Of a stretch of 21,580 nucleotides of DNA, positions 1-8,552 are shown one piece after another; within the stretch, counting starts at the first letter, position 1; the number at the start of each line of letters is the position of its first letter. The stretch is from contig UQLN01000068.1 of the NCBI GenBank assembly GCA_900541965.1, forward strand, positions 1 through 21,580, given 5' to 3'. The position numbers and the translations under genes were made by a program. Origin of the DNA: an uncultured Parabacteroides sp. GTDB taxonomy: Bacteria > Bacteroidota > Bacteroidia > Bacteroidales > Tannerellaceae. The notes under the pieces were generated by a model, which saw only the letters and a program-made list of their open reading frames with translations, searched no databases and was not told the DNA's origin.

Positions 1-400
1 CTGTTCTGCATTTCACTTTTTGAAACCGCTAAAATAAACGAACGTTTTTTTAGTCATTTTGAAATAAGATTATAAGTCTTGTATATTAATATTCATAAAA
101 CATAAACAATCAAACTAAAACCTTTAAAATGCGAATTTTACACCGTCACAAGGCAAAATTATTTATTTTCAACAAGACATTATTTAAATTATCTTATCAT
201 AATATTTTTTAATTTACCATATAAAGAAATTCTTCTAAATCAGTACCATCCATAAACAAAATTTAGCCATAACTTCCAACCATATTTATATTATACATAT
301 AAAAGCATATTTCTAAGGAGAGGAAAATTGGTAAAAGAGCCTAATAATATTCGTCTTTCCGGCCGTACTATTTTAGACAAATGCTTTTTTCCTACAGTAT
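1..400. other. AT-rich intergenic region upstream of folC
   Basis: I see no convincing long coding region here. The stretch is very AT-rich up to about 310. A weak stem (AAATAAAC at 32-39 against the T-run around 44-51) could end transcription of a gene to the left of the window, but it is not strong. From about 311 the composition changes: AAGGAGAGG at 315-323 is an unusually good Shine-Dalgarno-like string for this phylum, followed by a TTG-started open frame of 32 codons (328-426) that runs through the folC promoter. I treat that frame as a candidate only and describe it under findings. Confidence 0.6.
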
Positions 401-415
401 TTGTATCTAAATTTG
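385..415 (+). promoter_or_regulatory. Probable folC operon promoter
   Basis: TAAATTTG at 408-415 matches the Bacteroidota -7 consensus TAnnTTTG. A T-rich -33-like TTTT sits at 385-388, 19 bases upstream. Transcription should start near 421-423, giving a leader of about 15 nucleotides before the ATG at 437. This supports that ATG over the in-frame TTG at 401, which would lie upstream of the transcription start. Confidence 0.55.
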
Positions 416-436
416 CGAAACTCTAAAAACAAAAAC

Positions 437-1759
437 ATGACTTACGAAGAAACGTTGCACTATCTATACACCAGTATACCGGTATTTCAACACAGCGGGG
501 CTTCTGCTTATAAACCGGGACTTGGAACAAGTATAGCATTGGACAACTATCTGGGAAATCCCCACAAAGCATACAAAACAATCCATATAGCCGGTACAAA
601 CGGCAAAGGTTCCGTCAGCCATCTGCTGGCAGCTATTTTACAACAGTCCGGATATAAAGTGGGACTTTTCACTTCTCCCCATCTGGTCGACTTTAGAGAA
701 CGAATCCGCGTAAACGGTAAAATGATACCTAAAGAATACGTTACAGACTTTGTAACACACCACCAATCCTTTTTCGAACCGCTCCAACCCTCCTTTTTTG
801 AACTGACCTCTACATTAGCTTTTGATTATTTCCGCTCCGAAAAAGTCGATATTGCCATAATCGAAACAGGCATGGGCGGACGTCTGGACAGCACCAATAT
901 CATCACACCGGTTTTAAGTATTATCACCAATATAAGTCTCGACCATACTCAATTCCTGGGGGATACAGTCGAAAAAATAGCCTTTGAGAAAGCCGGTATC
1001 ATCAAGAACGGCGTACCGGCATTAGTCGGTGAAGTAGACAGGGAAAGTGTTGCTAAAGTCTTTGCAGATACTGCAGTAAAAAACAATACTTCGGTTTATT
1101 TTGCACAGGATGCCGGCTTGTTAGGAGAATCCTATTTGATGGATACCGGAAAATGGTCTTTCGATTCAACCGAATATGGACAATTGTCCGGCGAGTTGGG
1201 TGGAGCGGTACAAGTACGCAATGCAAATACCGTATTGGGAGCTTTAAACTTATTGAATAGGCAGGATATACAAATTACCCGACAAGCCGTAAGGGAAGGA
1301 TTCGAGCATGTTGTGGAACTGACAGGTTTAATGGGACGTTGGCAAATCATGCAACAAAAGCCCAAAGTAATCTGTGATACCGGTCATAATATAGGAGGCT
1401 GGCAATACATCCAAATGCAACTGGCAGAAGAGAAAAAACGCCATAAACATCTGTTTATGATAGTAGGCATGGTAAATGATAAAGATATCAACGGCGTGAT
1501 GGAACTTATGCCTCAGGATGCTTTCTATTTCTTCACACAGGCCTCTATTCCACGGGCTATGCCGGCCGAAGAATTTGCAGCAAAAGGTATAATGCACGGG
1601 CTGAGCGGTACTATTTGCGACACGGTTCCGGAAGCCGTCGGCAAAGCTCTGGCACGCGCCGGGGAAGATGATGTCATTTTTATCGGAGGCAGTACTTTCA
1701 TTGTGGCAGACGCCATTCCTTTATTCAACAAAGAAACGATACAACTTAATTCTATCTAA
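437..1759 (+). CDS. folC: Bifunctional folylpolyglutamate synthase / dihydrofolate synthase
   Basis: FolC is a cytoplasmic Mur-ligase-family enzyme that joins glutamate to dihydropteroate and then extends the polyglutamate tail of folates, using ATP. The 440-residue product has the P-loop AGTNGKGS (residues 52-59), followed by the SPHL and ERIRVNG motifs typical of FolC, then the ETGMGGRLDSTN segment, a LDHTQFLG segment, and a C-terminal DTGHNIGG, the local version of the usual DGAHN motif. Length is normal for the family. I chose ATG 437 because the promoter-like box at 408-415 leaves only a short leader and the upstream in-frame TTG gives residues unlike FolC. It heads a tight plus-strand gene run; the next gene starts 10 bp after its stop. 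Its pairing with a transporter and ispE is probably an operon of convenience. Confidence 0.93.
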   Translation: MTYEETLHYLYTSIPVFQHSGASAYKPGLGTSIALDNYLGNPHKAYKTIHIAGTNGKGSVSHLLAAILQQSGYKVGLFTSPHLVDFRERIRVNGKMIPKEYVTDFVTHHQSFFEPLQPSFFELTSTLAFDYFRSEKVDIAIIETGMGGRLDSTNIITPVLSIITNISLDHTQFLGDTVEKIAFEKAGIIKNGVPALVGEVDRESVAKVFADTAVKNNTSVYFAQDAGLLGESYLMDTGKWSFDSTEYGQLSGELGGAVQVRNANTVLGALNLLNRQDIQITRQAVREGFEHVVELTGLMGRWQIMQQKPKVICDTGHNIGGWQYIQMQLAEEKKRHKHLFMIVGMVNDKDINGVMELMPQDAFYFFTQASIPRAMPAEEFAAKGIMHGLSGTICDTVPEAVGKALARAGEDDVIFIGGSTFIVADAIPLFNKETIQLNSI

Positions 1760-1769
1760 AATAAATATC

Positions 1770-3209
1770 ATGACTGAACTAATTCAAAAAAAATTAAGCG
1801 AGTCGAAAACAGCACGGTGGACCGTTCTGGCACTCGTCGCATTTACTATGCTCTGCGGATACTTCATCACAGATATGATGGCGCCGCTTCAGGATTTACT
1901 GCAATCACCCGTCGGTAGCGGAGGCTTAGGTTGGAGCGGAGACGAGTATGGAAAGTTTACCAGCGCTTACGGATGGTTTAACGTATTCTTCCTAATGCTG
2001 ATTTTCGGTGGTATGATACTCGATAAAATGGGAGTACGTTTCACCGGTCTTATGGCTACATGTATCATGATTATAGGTGTATTTGCCAAATGGTTCGGCA
2101 TATCGCACGATTTCGGTGGAGCCACAATCTCTGTTTTCGGAACAGAATGGACGTACACCCTGCTGGTGGCTTCGTTAGGATATGCCTTATTCGGCGTAGG
2201 CGTGGAAATAGCCGGTATTACTGTTTCCAAAATCATTGTGAAATGGTTTAAAGGCAAAGAGATGGCGCTTGCCATGGGTTTGGAAATGGCTTGTGCACGT
2301 ATCGGTACGGGATTGGCAATCGGTATTACTCCATTGTTGAGCCGTGCTTTCAATAATTCAATCAGCATGCCTATTCTTATCGGATTAATCCTTTTGTGCA
2401 TCGGTTTGCTTTCCTTTATCGTATTTGTCATCATGGATAAGAAACGGGATGCGGAAGATGCAGAGACAGTGAATGATGAAGAACCGGAAGAGCCGTTCCG
2501 TTTCAGCGATATCTGGAGCATCGTTACCTTAAAAGGATTCTGGTATGTAGCATTACTTTGTGTACTGTTCTATTCCGCCGTATTCCCTTTCCTCAAATAC
2601 GCGCCCAGCCTGATGATTAATAAATTCGGCATTGCCCCGGAATGGTCGGGTACGATTCCTGCCCTTCTCCCATTCGGCAATATCCTGCTGACTCCCTTCT
2701 TCGGGAACCTATACGACCGCAAAGGAAAAGGAGCTACCATAATGATTGTCGGGGCTGTCATGCTGGTATTTATCCATCTGATGTTCTCTATCCCGGTACT
2801 GAACAACTGGATTATTGCCCTTATACTGATTATCCTGTTAGGTATTGCATTTTCACTGGTACCTTCGGCTATGTGGCCTTCCGTTCCGAAAATCATACCG
2901 GAAAACAAACTGGGAACAGCCTATGCCTTGATTTTCTGGGTACAGAACTGGGGATTGATGGGGGTTCCTTACCTGATTGGAAAAGTACTGGACAGCTACT
3001 GCGTCACCGGTAATATCGACGGTAAACCGACTTATGACTATACAATTCCAATGATGATTTTCACATGTTTCGGCATAATGGCTCTCTTTATATCCTTACT
3101 GCTGAAACGTGAAGACCGGATTAAAGGTTACGGATTGGAATTACCGAATATCAAAAAAGACGAAGATATTGTTCTTGCCGAAGAAATGATTGGCGAAGGA
3201 CAGCGTTAA
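1770..3209 (+). CDS. MFS transporter, MFSD1-like (possible dipeptide carrier)
   Basis: The 479-residue product is a typical 12-helix major facilitator. Motif A appears after helix 2 as GGMILDKMGVR and is repeated in the second half as GNLYDRKGKG. A stretch reading KWFKGKEMALAMGLEMACARIGTG closely recalls the region of animal MFSD1 containing WFKGKEL and MARIG. MFSD1 is a lysosomal dipeptide uniporter, so a peptide substrate is a reasonable guess but is not shown by the sequence. A charged cytoplasmic loop (about residues 225-250, rich in Asp and Glu) separates the two halves. ATG 1770 lies 10 bp after folC; an earlier in-frame ATG at 1668 would sit inside folC and adds non-MFS sequence. It is 15 bp ahead of ispE and shares the run with a secreted dipeptidyl peptidase. 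Nitrate/oxalate-type MFS is the alternative. Confidence 0.85.
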   Translation: MTELIQKKLSESKTARWTVLALVAFTMLCGYFITDMMAPLQDLLQSPVGSGGLGWSGDEYGKFTSAYGWFNVFFLMLIFGGMILDKMGVRFTGLMATCIMIIGVFAKWFGISHDFGGATISVFGTEWTYTLLVASLGYALFGVGVEIAGITVSKIIVKWFKGKEMALAMGLEMACARIGTGLAIGITPLLSRAFNNSISMPILIGLILLCIGLLSFIVFVIMDKKRDAEDAETVNDEEPEEPFRFSDIWSIVTLKGFWYVALLCVLFYSAVFPFLKYAPSLMINKFGIAPEWSGTIPALLPFGNILLTPFFGNLYDRKGKGATIMIVGAVMLVFIHLMFSIPVLNNWIIALILIILLGIAFSLVPSAMWPSVPKIIPENKLGTAYALIFWVQNWGLMGVPYLIGKVLDSYCVTGNIDGKPTYDYTIPMMIFTCFGIMALFISLLLKREDRIKGYGLELPNIKKDEDIVLAEEMIGEGQR

Positions 3210-3224
3210 ATAAACTATTTCACT

Positions 3225-4034
3225 ATGATTTGTTTCCCGAATGCCAAAATAAATTTAGGGCTGAATATCGTTAGTAAACGACCGGACGGTTATCATAATA
3301 TCGAAACCATCTTCTACCCTGTTCCTGTAAAAGACGCGCTTGAAATTGTTGAAGCGAAAACCTTCTCATTCACGCAAACAGGCATACAAGTAGATGCTCC
3401 GGTAGAAAAAAACCTTGTGGTAAAAGCCCTGAATTTATTAAAAAAACAATATGACATTCCCGAATTGGAAGTCCATCTGCTGAAAGCTATCCCTTTTGGA
3501 GCGGGATTAGGCGGAGGCTCTGCTGATGCGGCCTTTATGCTGAAACTTCTCAATGACTTTTGCAGATTGTCCATTCCCGAAAACGAACTGGAAGAGCTTG
3601 CCTCTTCCATCGGGGCGGACTGCCCGTTCTTTATACGGAACACACCTGTTTTTGCTTCAGGTACGGGAAATATATTCGAACCGGTGGAACTGTCGCTAAA
3701 AGGCTACCATCTTTGCTTGGTCAAGCCGGATGTAGCCGTATCCACTCCTGAAGCCTATTCGATGGTTAAACCTGCAACACCGTCTGTTTCACTGAAAGAA
3801 ATTGCAAAACTGCCGGTTTATGAATGGAAAAAGCTGATGGCTAACGATTTTGAGCCAAGTGTATTCCCTAAGTTTCCGGTTATTGCAACGATAAAAGAAG
3901 CTCTTTATGAAGCTGGAGCAGTATATGCTTCCATGTCCGGCTCCGGTTCATCCGTATTCGGACTGTTTAAAGAAACGACTTCACTGAAACAACAATTTCC
4001 GGATTGTTTTGTATGGGAAGGAGCGCTCGAATGA
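3225..4034 (+). CDS. ispE: 4-diphosphocytidyl-2-C-methyl-D-erythritol kinase
   Basis: IspE is the ATP-dependent kinase of the non-mevalonate (MEP) isoprenoid pathway, phosphorylating CDP-methylerythritol at the 2-OH. The 269-residue protein is a GHMP kinase. The N-terminal PNAKINLGL places Lys8 and Asn10 as expected, the phosphate-binding loop is GLGGGSADAA (residues 94-103), the catalytic Asp is Asp132 in GADCPFF, and the C-terminal motif is MSGSGSSVFGLF. Length is slightly under the roughly 280 residues of the E. coli enzyme, which is usual in Bacteroidales. It begins 15 bp after the MFS gene, and its TGA overlaps the ATG of the next gene (ATGA), suggesting translational coupling. Confidence 0.95.
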   Translation: MICFPNAKINLGLNIVSKRPDGYHNIETIFYPVPVKDALEIVEAKTFSFTQTGIQVDAPVEKNLVVKALNLLKKQYDIPELEVHLLKAIPFGAGLGGGSADAAFMLKLLNDFCRLSIPENELEELASSIGADCPFFIRNTPVFASGTGNIFEPVELSLKGYHLCLVKPDVAVSTPEAYSMVKPATPSVSLKEIAKLPVYEWKKLMANDFEPSVFPKFPVIATIKEALYEAGAVYASMSGSGSSVFGLFKETTSLKQQFPDCFVWEGALE

Positions 4035-4609
4035 ATGCCATAGCAGACTTCTTCGACAGCCTTGCCGACCGCTGGGATGAATTATGCCAGCATGAGCCTG
4101 ATAAGATCAATGAGATTCTGGAACAAACGACTCTCCGGAAAGGCATGCGTATACTCGATGTAGGATGTGGAACCGGCATACTGGAAAGTTTTCTTCTGCC
4201 CTATTCGCCTGTAGAAATTGTAGGAGTGGATTTATCTTCATTTATGATTGAAAAAGCCCGCTGCAAATATGCGGTAAAAACAGTCGATTTTCATTGTATG
4301 GATATAATGGACCTGAAAAACGAACGTTTCGATTATATCATAGCGTATAGTGTTTTCCCCCATTTCTCCAATCAAAAAGAACTTATTTCTCATCTTGCCG
4401 GACTTTTGCATCCAGGAGGGGAACTGGTGATTTGCCACAGCGAAAGCAGGGACAAAATAAATATGCACCATGGCAAACAAGCTGTCAGGATTTCATTCGG
4501 CCTACCTCCTGCGGAAGAAGTCGCACAGATGATGGAACCTTATTTCCGGATACAAACGATTCAGGATACCAACCGGTTATACATGGTATCCGGCATACGA
4601 AATTCTTAA
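4031..4609 (+). CDS. Class I SAM-dependent methyltransferase, substrate unknown
   Basis: The 192-residue product has a Rossmann methyltransferase core: motif I ILDVGCGTG at about residues 46-54, an acidic residue ending strand 2 (GVDLS), MDIMDL for motif III and the DYIIAYSVFPHF segment for motif IV. The C-terminal part has a cluster HSESRDKIN followed by MHHGK and GLPPAEEV, which looks like a family signature and might bind substrate or metal (inference). The start is ATG 4031, which overlaps the ispE stop as ATGA; an upstream ATG at 4004 would lie deep inside ispE. The downstream peptidase begins 11 bp after its stop. It resembles UbiE/menaquinone methyltransferases in general layout, but I cannot name the substrate. 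Confidence 0.82.
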   Translation: MNAIADFFDSLADRWDELCQHEPDKINEILEQTTLRKGMRILDVGCGTGILESFLLPYSPVEIVGVDLSSFMIEKARCKYAVKTVDFHCMDIMDLKNERFDYIIAYSVFPHFSNQKELISHLAGLLHPGGELVICHSESRDKINMHHGKQAVRISFGLPPAEEVAQMMEPYFRIQTIQDTNRLYMVSGIRNS

Positions 4610-4620
4610 ACACCTGATAT

Positions 4621-7113
4621 ATGAACAAAAAAATAGCATTAATTTCTACGCTATTATTATCCACTTTTGCACTGTATGCAGCGGATGATATTAAAGTCAT
4701 GCAATACAAGCATGCCGGGCCTATTCCCGTAAATAAGCCCATCATGGCAGACAGCCTGAATGTAAACGGTAAAAAATTTGAAGTCAAAGACCTCCTGAAA
4801 TCCACACTCCCAGCTGACCGGGTGTTGGAAAATGCAACTGTACTCGATGCCGATACAGCCGGGAAAATAACTTTTGCTTCACCAGAAAAAGGGTATGCCC
4901 TTCATCTTTTCTCTTTCTATCTGAATAGCGACCGCTATGTAAAAGGTTCGCTGGAAGTATCCGGTTCCGGTAATTTCGAAGTATTTGTAAATAATAAACC
5001 TGTAGGTGCAACTTCCGAATTGGCAATGGAACCTCACCGATATGAAGTCGTAGTGAAATACCTCACTATGGACACAGATACTTGCCCGCCAACACTGAAA
5101 GCAATCTTTAAAAATCCGGGAAAAGCAGAGGTCACAGCTTCTTTAAACCCGGAAAAGCGCTATACATTACAAGATATGCTGACAGGAACCAATTACAGTG
5201 GAGTAAGCCTTTCTCCTGACGGCAAATTTGTACTTATCAAATATTACACTCACTTGGATAACGGCAAAAGCGAACAATTCGCCCAATTGCGTGATGCTAC
5301 TACCGGACGTATTTTATTACAGGACAAAGGATTTGTCCTGAATGCCTCCTGGATGCCTAAAAGCAATAAGATGTATTTTACCCGTACCGGAATGAACGGC
5401 CTGGAACTGGTCACCATAGACCCTGCCACTATGCAGGAAAAGGTTCTTGCCAACAATCTGCCGGAGGGTAACTTCTCTTTCACTCCTGATGAAGAGACTT
5501 TACTCTACACCATCCGTGAAGAAGGTCCGAAAGATGGTCCTGACATGCTTCGTATCCTCGAACCGAACGACCGCCTTCCTGGTTTCCGCAACCGCTATTT
5601 TATCTGGCGGTATAACCTGAAAAACGGTCTTTACGAACAGTTGACTTATGGCCATACCAATACATTCATCAATGATGTAAGTGCAGACAGCCGTTATCTT
5701 CTGTTCAGTACCAGCGAACAGGACTACACTTCGCTGCCCCATTCCAGCAACTCTTTATACAAGTTGGATCTCCAGACCATGGCTGTCGATACGATTTGGG
5801 AAGGCAAGAAATTTGTAAACGGAGGTTCATTCTCTCCGGACGGAAAGCAATTGTTGGTTAGCGGTTCCGGAGAAGCATTCGACAATATCGGGTTAAATAT
5901 CAAACAGGGACAAATATCCAACACATATGACGGGCAGCTTTTCCTGTATGATCTGGCAAGCCGCAAAGCAACAGCTCTTACTAAAGACTTCAATCCTAAT
6001 GTAACCGGAGCCTCATGGAACCATACTGACGGACTAATCTACATGCTGACAGAAGACCAGGATTACCAACGCCTTTACACCTGCAATCCGGCAAACGGGA
6101 AAATCAAACGCCTGGATTTACCGGAAGATATTATATCCAATTATACGCTGGCAGACAATGCGCCTGTTCTGTACTATTACGGACAAAGCATTTCAAATGC
6201 AAACCGTTTATATGCCTATAACCTTAAAAACGGAAAGAACCGTCTGATTGAAGACCTCTCTGCAAAAAGATTGGAAAATATCCAATTGGGAGAAGCACAC
6301 GACTGGAACTTCACCTCTTCAGACGGTACAGTTATCCAGGGACGTTACTATCTGCCGCCTAATTTCGACGCTTCTAAAAAATATCCGATGATTGTCTATT
6401 ACTATGGCGGAACATCCCCGACGAACCGTGCGTTGGAAATGCGCTATTCCATGCATATGTATGCTGCTCTGGGTTATGTGGTCTATACGCTTAATCCAAG
6501 CGGAACTACCGGTTTCGGACAAGAATTTGCAGCACGTCACGTAAATGCCTGGGGCGATTATACGGCTGATGAAATCATTTTGGGTACGGAAAAGTTCTGT
6601 AAAGAACACGATTTTGTAAACTCTAAGAAAATCGGTTGTATCGGAGCCAGTTATGGCGGTTTTATGACACAATACCTGCAAACCCGTACCGATTTATTCG
6701 CAGCAGCAGTAAGCCATGCGGGTATCAGCGCATTAAGCAGTTATTGGGGAGAAGGATATTGGGGATACGGCTACTGTTCGGTTGCCAATACAGGAACCTA
6801 CCCATGGAACAATCCTGAATTTTATACAAAGCACAGCCCGTTGTTTAATGCGGATAAAATCAAAACGCCGTTGCTATTGCTTCACGGCAATGCCGACACC
6901 AATGTGCCTTTGGGAGAAAGTATCCAGATGTTCCTTGCTCTTAAGTTACTTGGCAAAACGGTTGAGTTCGTACAAGTGGACGGTGAAAACCATGGTATAG
7001 TAGACTACAAAAAACGTACGGAATGGCAGAACAGTATCTACGCATGGTTTGCCAAATGGCTGAAAGACGAACCGGAATGGTGGGATGCCCTCTACCCGGA
7101 AAGGAATTTGTAA
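4621..7113 (+). CDS. Secreted S9 (prolyl oligopeptidase/DPP IV-like) serine peptidase
   Basis: The 830-residue product starts with a signal peptide (MNKKIALISTLLLSTFALYA, cut near residue 21), so it acts in the periplasm or at the outer membrane. Residues of about 185-560 read as a WD40-like beta-propeller with recurrent SPDGK and SPDE turns, and the C-terminal 250 residues are an alpha/beta hydrolase. The catalytic triad can be read as Ser677 in GASYGG, Asp759 in HGNADTNVP and His791 in GENHG; their spacing (82 and 32) matches DPP IV. Such enzymes release dipeptides from the N-terminus or cleave short peptides, a major nutrient route in Bacteroidales. The N-terminal 160 residues before the propeller look like an added beta-domain. 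It closes the five-gene run and is followed by hairpins at 7130-7192. Exact specificity (X-Pro or other) cannot be told. Confidence 0.92.
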   Translation: MNKKIALISTLLLSTFALYAADDIKVMQYKHAGPIPVNKPIMADSLNVNGKKFEVKDLLKSTLPADRVLENATVLDADTAGKITFASPEKGYALHLFSFYLNSDRYVKGSLEVSGSGNFEVFVNNKPVGATSELAMEPHRYEVVVKYLTMDTDTCPPTLKAIFKNPGKAEVTASLNPEKRYTLQDMLTGTNYSGVSLSPDGKFVLIKYYTHLDNGKSEQFAQLRDATTGRILLQDKGFVLNASWMPKSNKMYFTRTGMNGLELVTIDPATMQEKVLANNLPEGNFSFTPDEETLLYTIREEGPKDGPDMLRILEPNDRLPGFRNRYFIWRYNLKNGLYEQLTYGHTNTFINDVSADSRYLLFSTSEQDYTSLPHSSNSLYKLDLQTMAVDTIWEGKKFVNGGSFSPDGKQLLVSGSGEAFDNIGLNIKQGQISNTYDGQLFLYDLASRKATALTKDFNPNVTGASWNHTDGLIYMLTEDQDYQRLYTCNPANGKIKRLDLPEDIISNYTLADNAPVLYYYGQSISNANRLYAYNLKNGKNRLIEDLSAKRLENIQLGEAHDWNFTSSDGTVIQGRYYLPPNFDASKKYPMIVYYYGGTSPTNRALEMRYSMHMYAALGYVVYTLNPSGTTGFGQEFAARHVNAWGDYTADEIILGTEKFCKEHDFVNSKKIGCIGASYGGFMTQYLQTRTDLFAAAVSHAGISALSSYWGEGYWGYGYCSVANTGTYPWNNPEFYTKHSPLFNADKIKTPLLLLHGNADTNVPLGESIQMFLALKLLGKTVEFVQVDGENHGIVDYKKRTEWQNSIYAWFAKWLKDEPEWWDALYPERNL

Positions 7114-7151
7114 GATAAAACAAAACAGATAGCAAGATTGCTAAATTAAGC

Positions 7152-7198
7152 AAAGCGTAGCGAAGCGATTGAAAAAGCGTTCGTTACGCTTTTGTTTT
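7152..7198 (+). terminator. Probable terminator between convergent genes
   Basis: AAAGCGTAGCGAA (7152-7164) pairs with TTCGTTACGCTTT (7180-7192), a 13-bp stem with one G-U pair and a 15-nt loop, followed by a T-rich tract to 7199. It lies after the peptidase gene and before the 3' end of the oppositely oriented flippase, so it probably stops the plus-strand transcript. A smaller palindrome, TAGCAA-GA-TTGCTA (7130-7143), sits just upstream. Confidence 0.65.
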
Positions 7199-7223
7199 CT
7201 AATGTGGGGCGAACGCTATTCCA

Positions 7224-8495
7224 TCAACGCCGTTTCAGTAACCTGAACATACATATCGTGTTGGTAATGCCGGTAAGCATGAGTATGCCCATATAAGATA
7301 TAGCGGCGCCATACAGTCCCAAGCTGGTTATAAGGATTACGCTTGACAGTATGTTGAACAGCCCGGAACCGACTGCGATATAAAAGTTGATTTTGACCTT
7401 ACCCATAGCAGCTATCAGATTGCCGGCAGGAATTTTAAAAGCAGTTGCAAAAAAAAGGCCGCAGCATATGATTGTGAAAAGTGGAACGGAATCTGTATAT
7501 CTGTCTCCGAAAACCAGTGGTATCAGAAATGGCCCGACCAGAATGAGAGAGACCGAAAGTATCAGAAAAAAAGGTATGATAATTTTAAGCAGCCTGATAT
7601 AATTATGTCTCACCCATACGGGATCTTCCTTTTTTTCGGCGAAATACGGATAAAGAAATGTCATGAGTGTGGAGGAGATAAACAGGAGGGCCATCGGGAT
7701 AATAGAGGCCGTACGATAATCGGCCACCGCATACATGTCATCCATAATCAGGCCGATGAGATATATGTCTATCATCCCGGTCATGGCCGATATACCGTTA
7801 TTGCACATGGTGATGAGTGCGAATTTGTCAAACTGCCTTTTTTCAGTTACCTGGAGACGTGGTAATCCGTCAACACGTACTGCCGACGGCCTGCGGCACA
7901 TGATGGATGCGCATATGACTGATATGCCTGTTGCCAGATAGCGCATTACAATCATTCCGACAGGTCCCCATAGGTATGCCCCGACGAGAGTACCGGCCAT
8001 AAGTATTGCCGCATTGAAGGTCATGAGCCATGAATATGTCCGGTTGTTACGGCGTACGATATTGTCTATCTGAAATAATGAGAGCAAATATGCCGATGCC
8101 GGCAGAAATGCCGCAAGCATAAGGAGTTTGCCGGCCTCTGTGTCGGGAATGAGAAAATATGCATAGCCTACAATAACGACCGACATACAAAGGTCTGCTA
8201 TTATACCGCGTCTCTTATTGTAACGGAAGTAGGCTTCTCTTTCATGTACGGATGATGCTGCCGATCCGAACTGCAGGTAGGCATTGTTGCCTCCGAGGCC
8301 GTCGAATATCATGAACATGGCTATGATATTCATCACATAACCATATATGCCATAATCATGTTTGTCAAGAATCCTGACAAGGAATACGGTATAGCTAAAA
8401 GCTAATATTTTGTTAAGCGATCCGGCTCCTACCATATAGAGGAGGCCTTTGGCTGATACGTTCTTTATTATTCCTGATAATTCGGATATTTTCAT
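7224..8495 (-). CDS. Oligosaccharide flippase (Wzx-like, MOP superfamily)
   Basis: The 423-residue protein has about 12 hydrophobic helices spread evenly, a short amphipathic N-terminus and the VFLVRILDKHDYGIYGYV segment typical of polysaccharide flippases that move lipid-linked sugar units across the inner membrane. It resembles the Wzx/RfbX family used for capsule, O-antigen or exopolysaccharide; the substrate cannot be told. It is a little shorter than many Wzx proteins but shows no internal break. Its start ATG at 8495 follows a broken glycosyltransferase by about 50 bp, and two overlapping hairpins occupy that gap. No polymerase, chain-length regulator or complete glycosyltransferase is nearby, so it looks like the leftover of a larger polysaccharide locus or an orphan serving a locus elsewhere. 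Convergent with the peptidase gene. Confidence 0.85.
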   Translation of the reverse strand: MKISELSGIIKNVSAKGLLYMVGAGSLNKILAFSYTVFLVRILDKHDYGIYGYVMNIIAMFMIFDGLGGNNAYLQFGSAASSVHEREAYFRYNKRRGIIADLCMSVVIVGYAYFLIPDTEAGKLLMLAAFLPASAYLLSLFQIDNIVRRNNRTYSWLMTFNAAILMAGTLVGAYLWGPVGMIVMRYLATGISVICASIMCRRPSAVRVDGLPRLQVTEKRQFDKFALITMCNNGISAMTGMIDIYLIGLIMDDMYAVADYRTASIIPMALLFISSTLMTFLYPYFAEKKEDPVWVRHNYIRLLKIIIPFFLILSVSLILVGPFLIPLVFGDRYTDSVPLFTIICCGLFFATAFKIPAGNLIAAMGKVKINFYIAVGSGLFNILSSVILITSLGLYGAAISYMGILMLTGITNTICMFRLLKRR

Positions 8496-8507
8496 AAATC
8501 AGCATGT

Positions 8508-8552
8508 AAAAACGGTTTGGATTATATCAGAAACCGTGTATGAGTTACACGG
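8508..8552 (-). promoter_or_regulatory. Attenuator-like pair of mutually exclusive hairpins before the flippase
   Basis: On the minus-strand transcript, hairpin A is CCGTGTA-ACTCA-TACACGG (8552 to 8534). Hairpin B is ACGGTTT-12 nt-AAACCGT (8537 to 8512), followed by a run of five T, so it looks like an intrinsic terminator. The two share the bases ACGG and cannot form together. The stop codon of the upstream reading frame (8547-8545) lies inside hairpin A. The structure is read directly; the regulatory role is inference. Confidence 0.4.

Noticed and set aside
1967..2521. A 184-codon minus-strand frame inside the MFS transporter gene.
   Set aside because: The plus-strand frame has clear MFS motifs and helices. 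The antisense product is Pro/Ser/Ile-rich with no domain pattern, a usual shadow of a membrane-protein gene.
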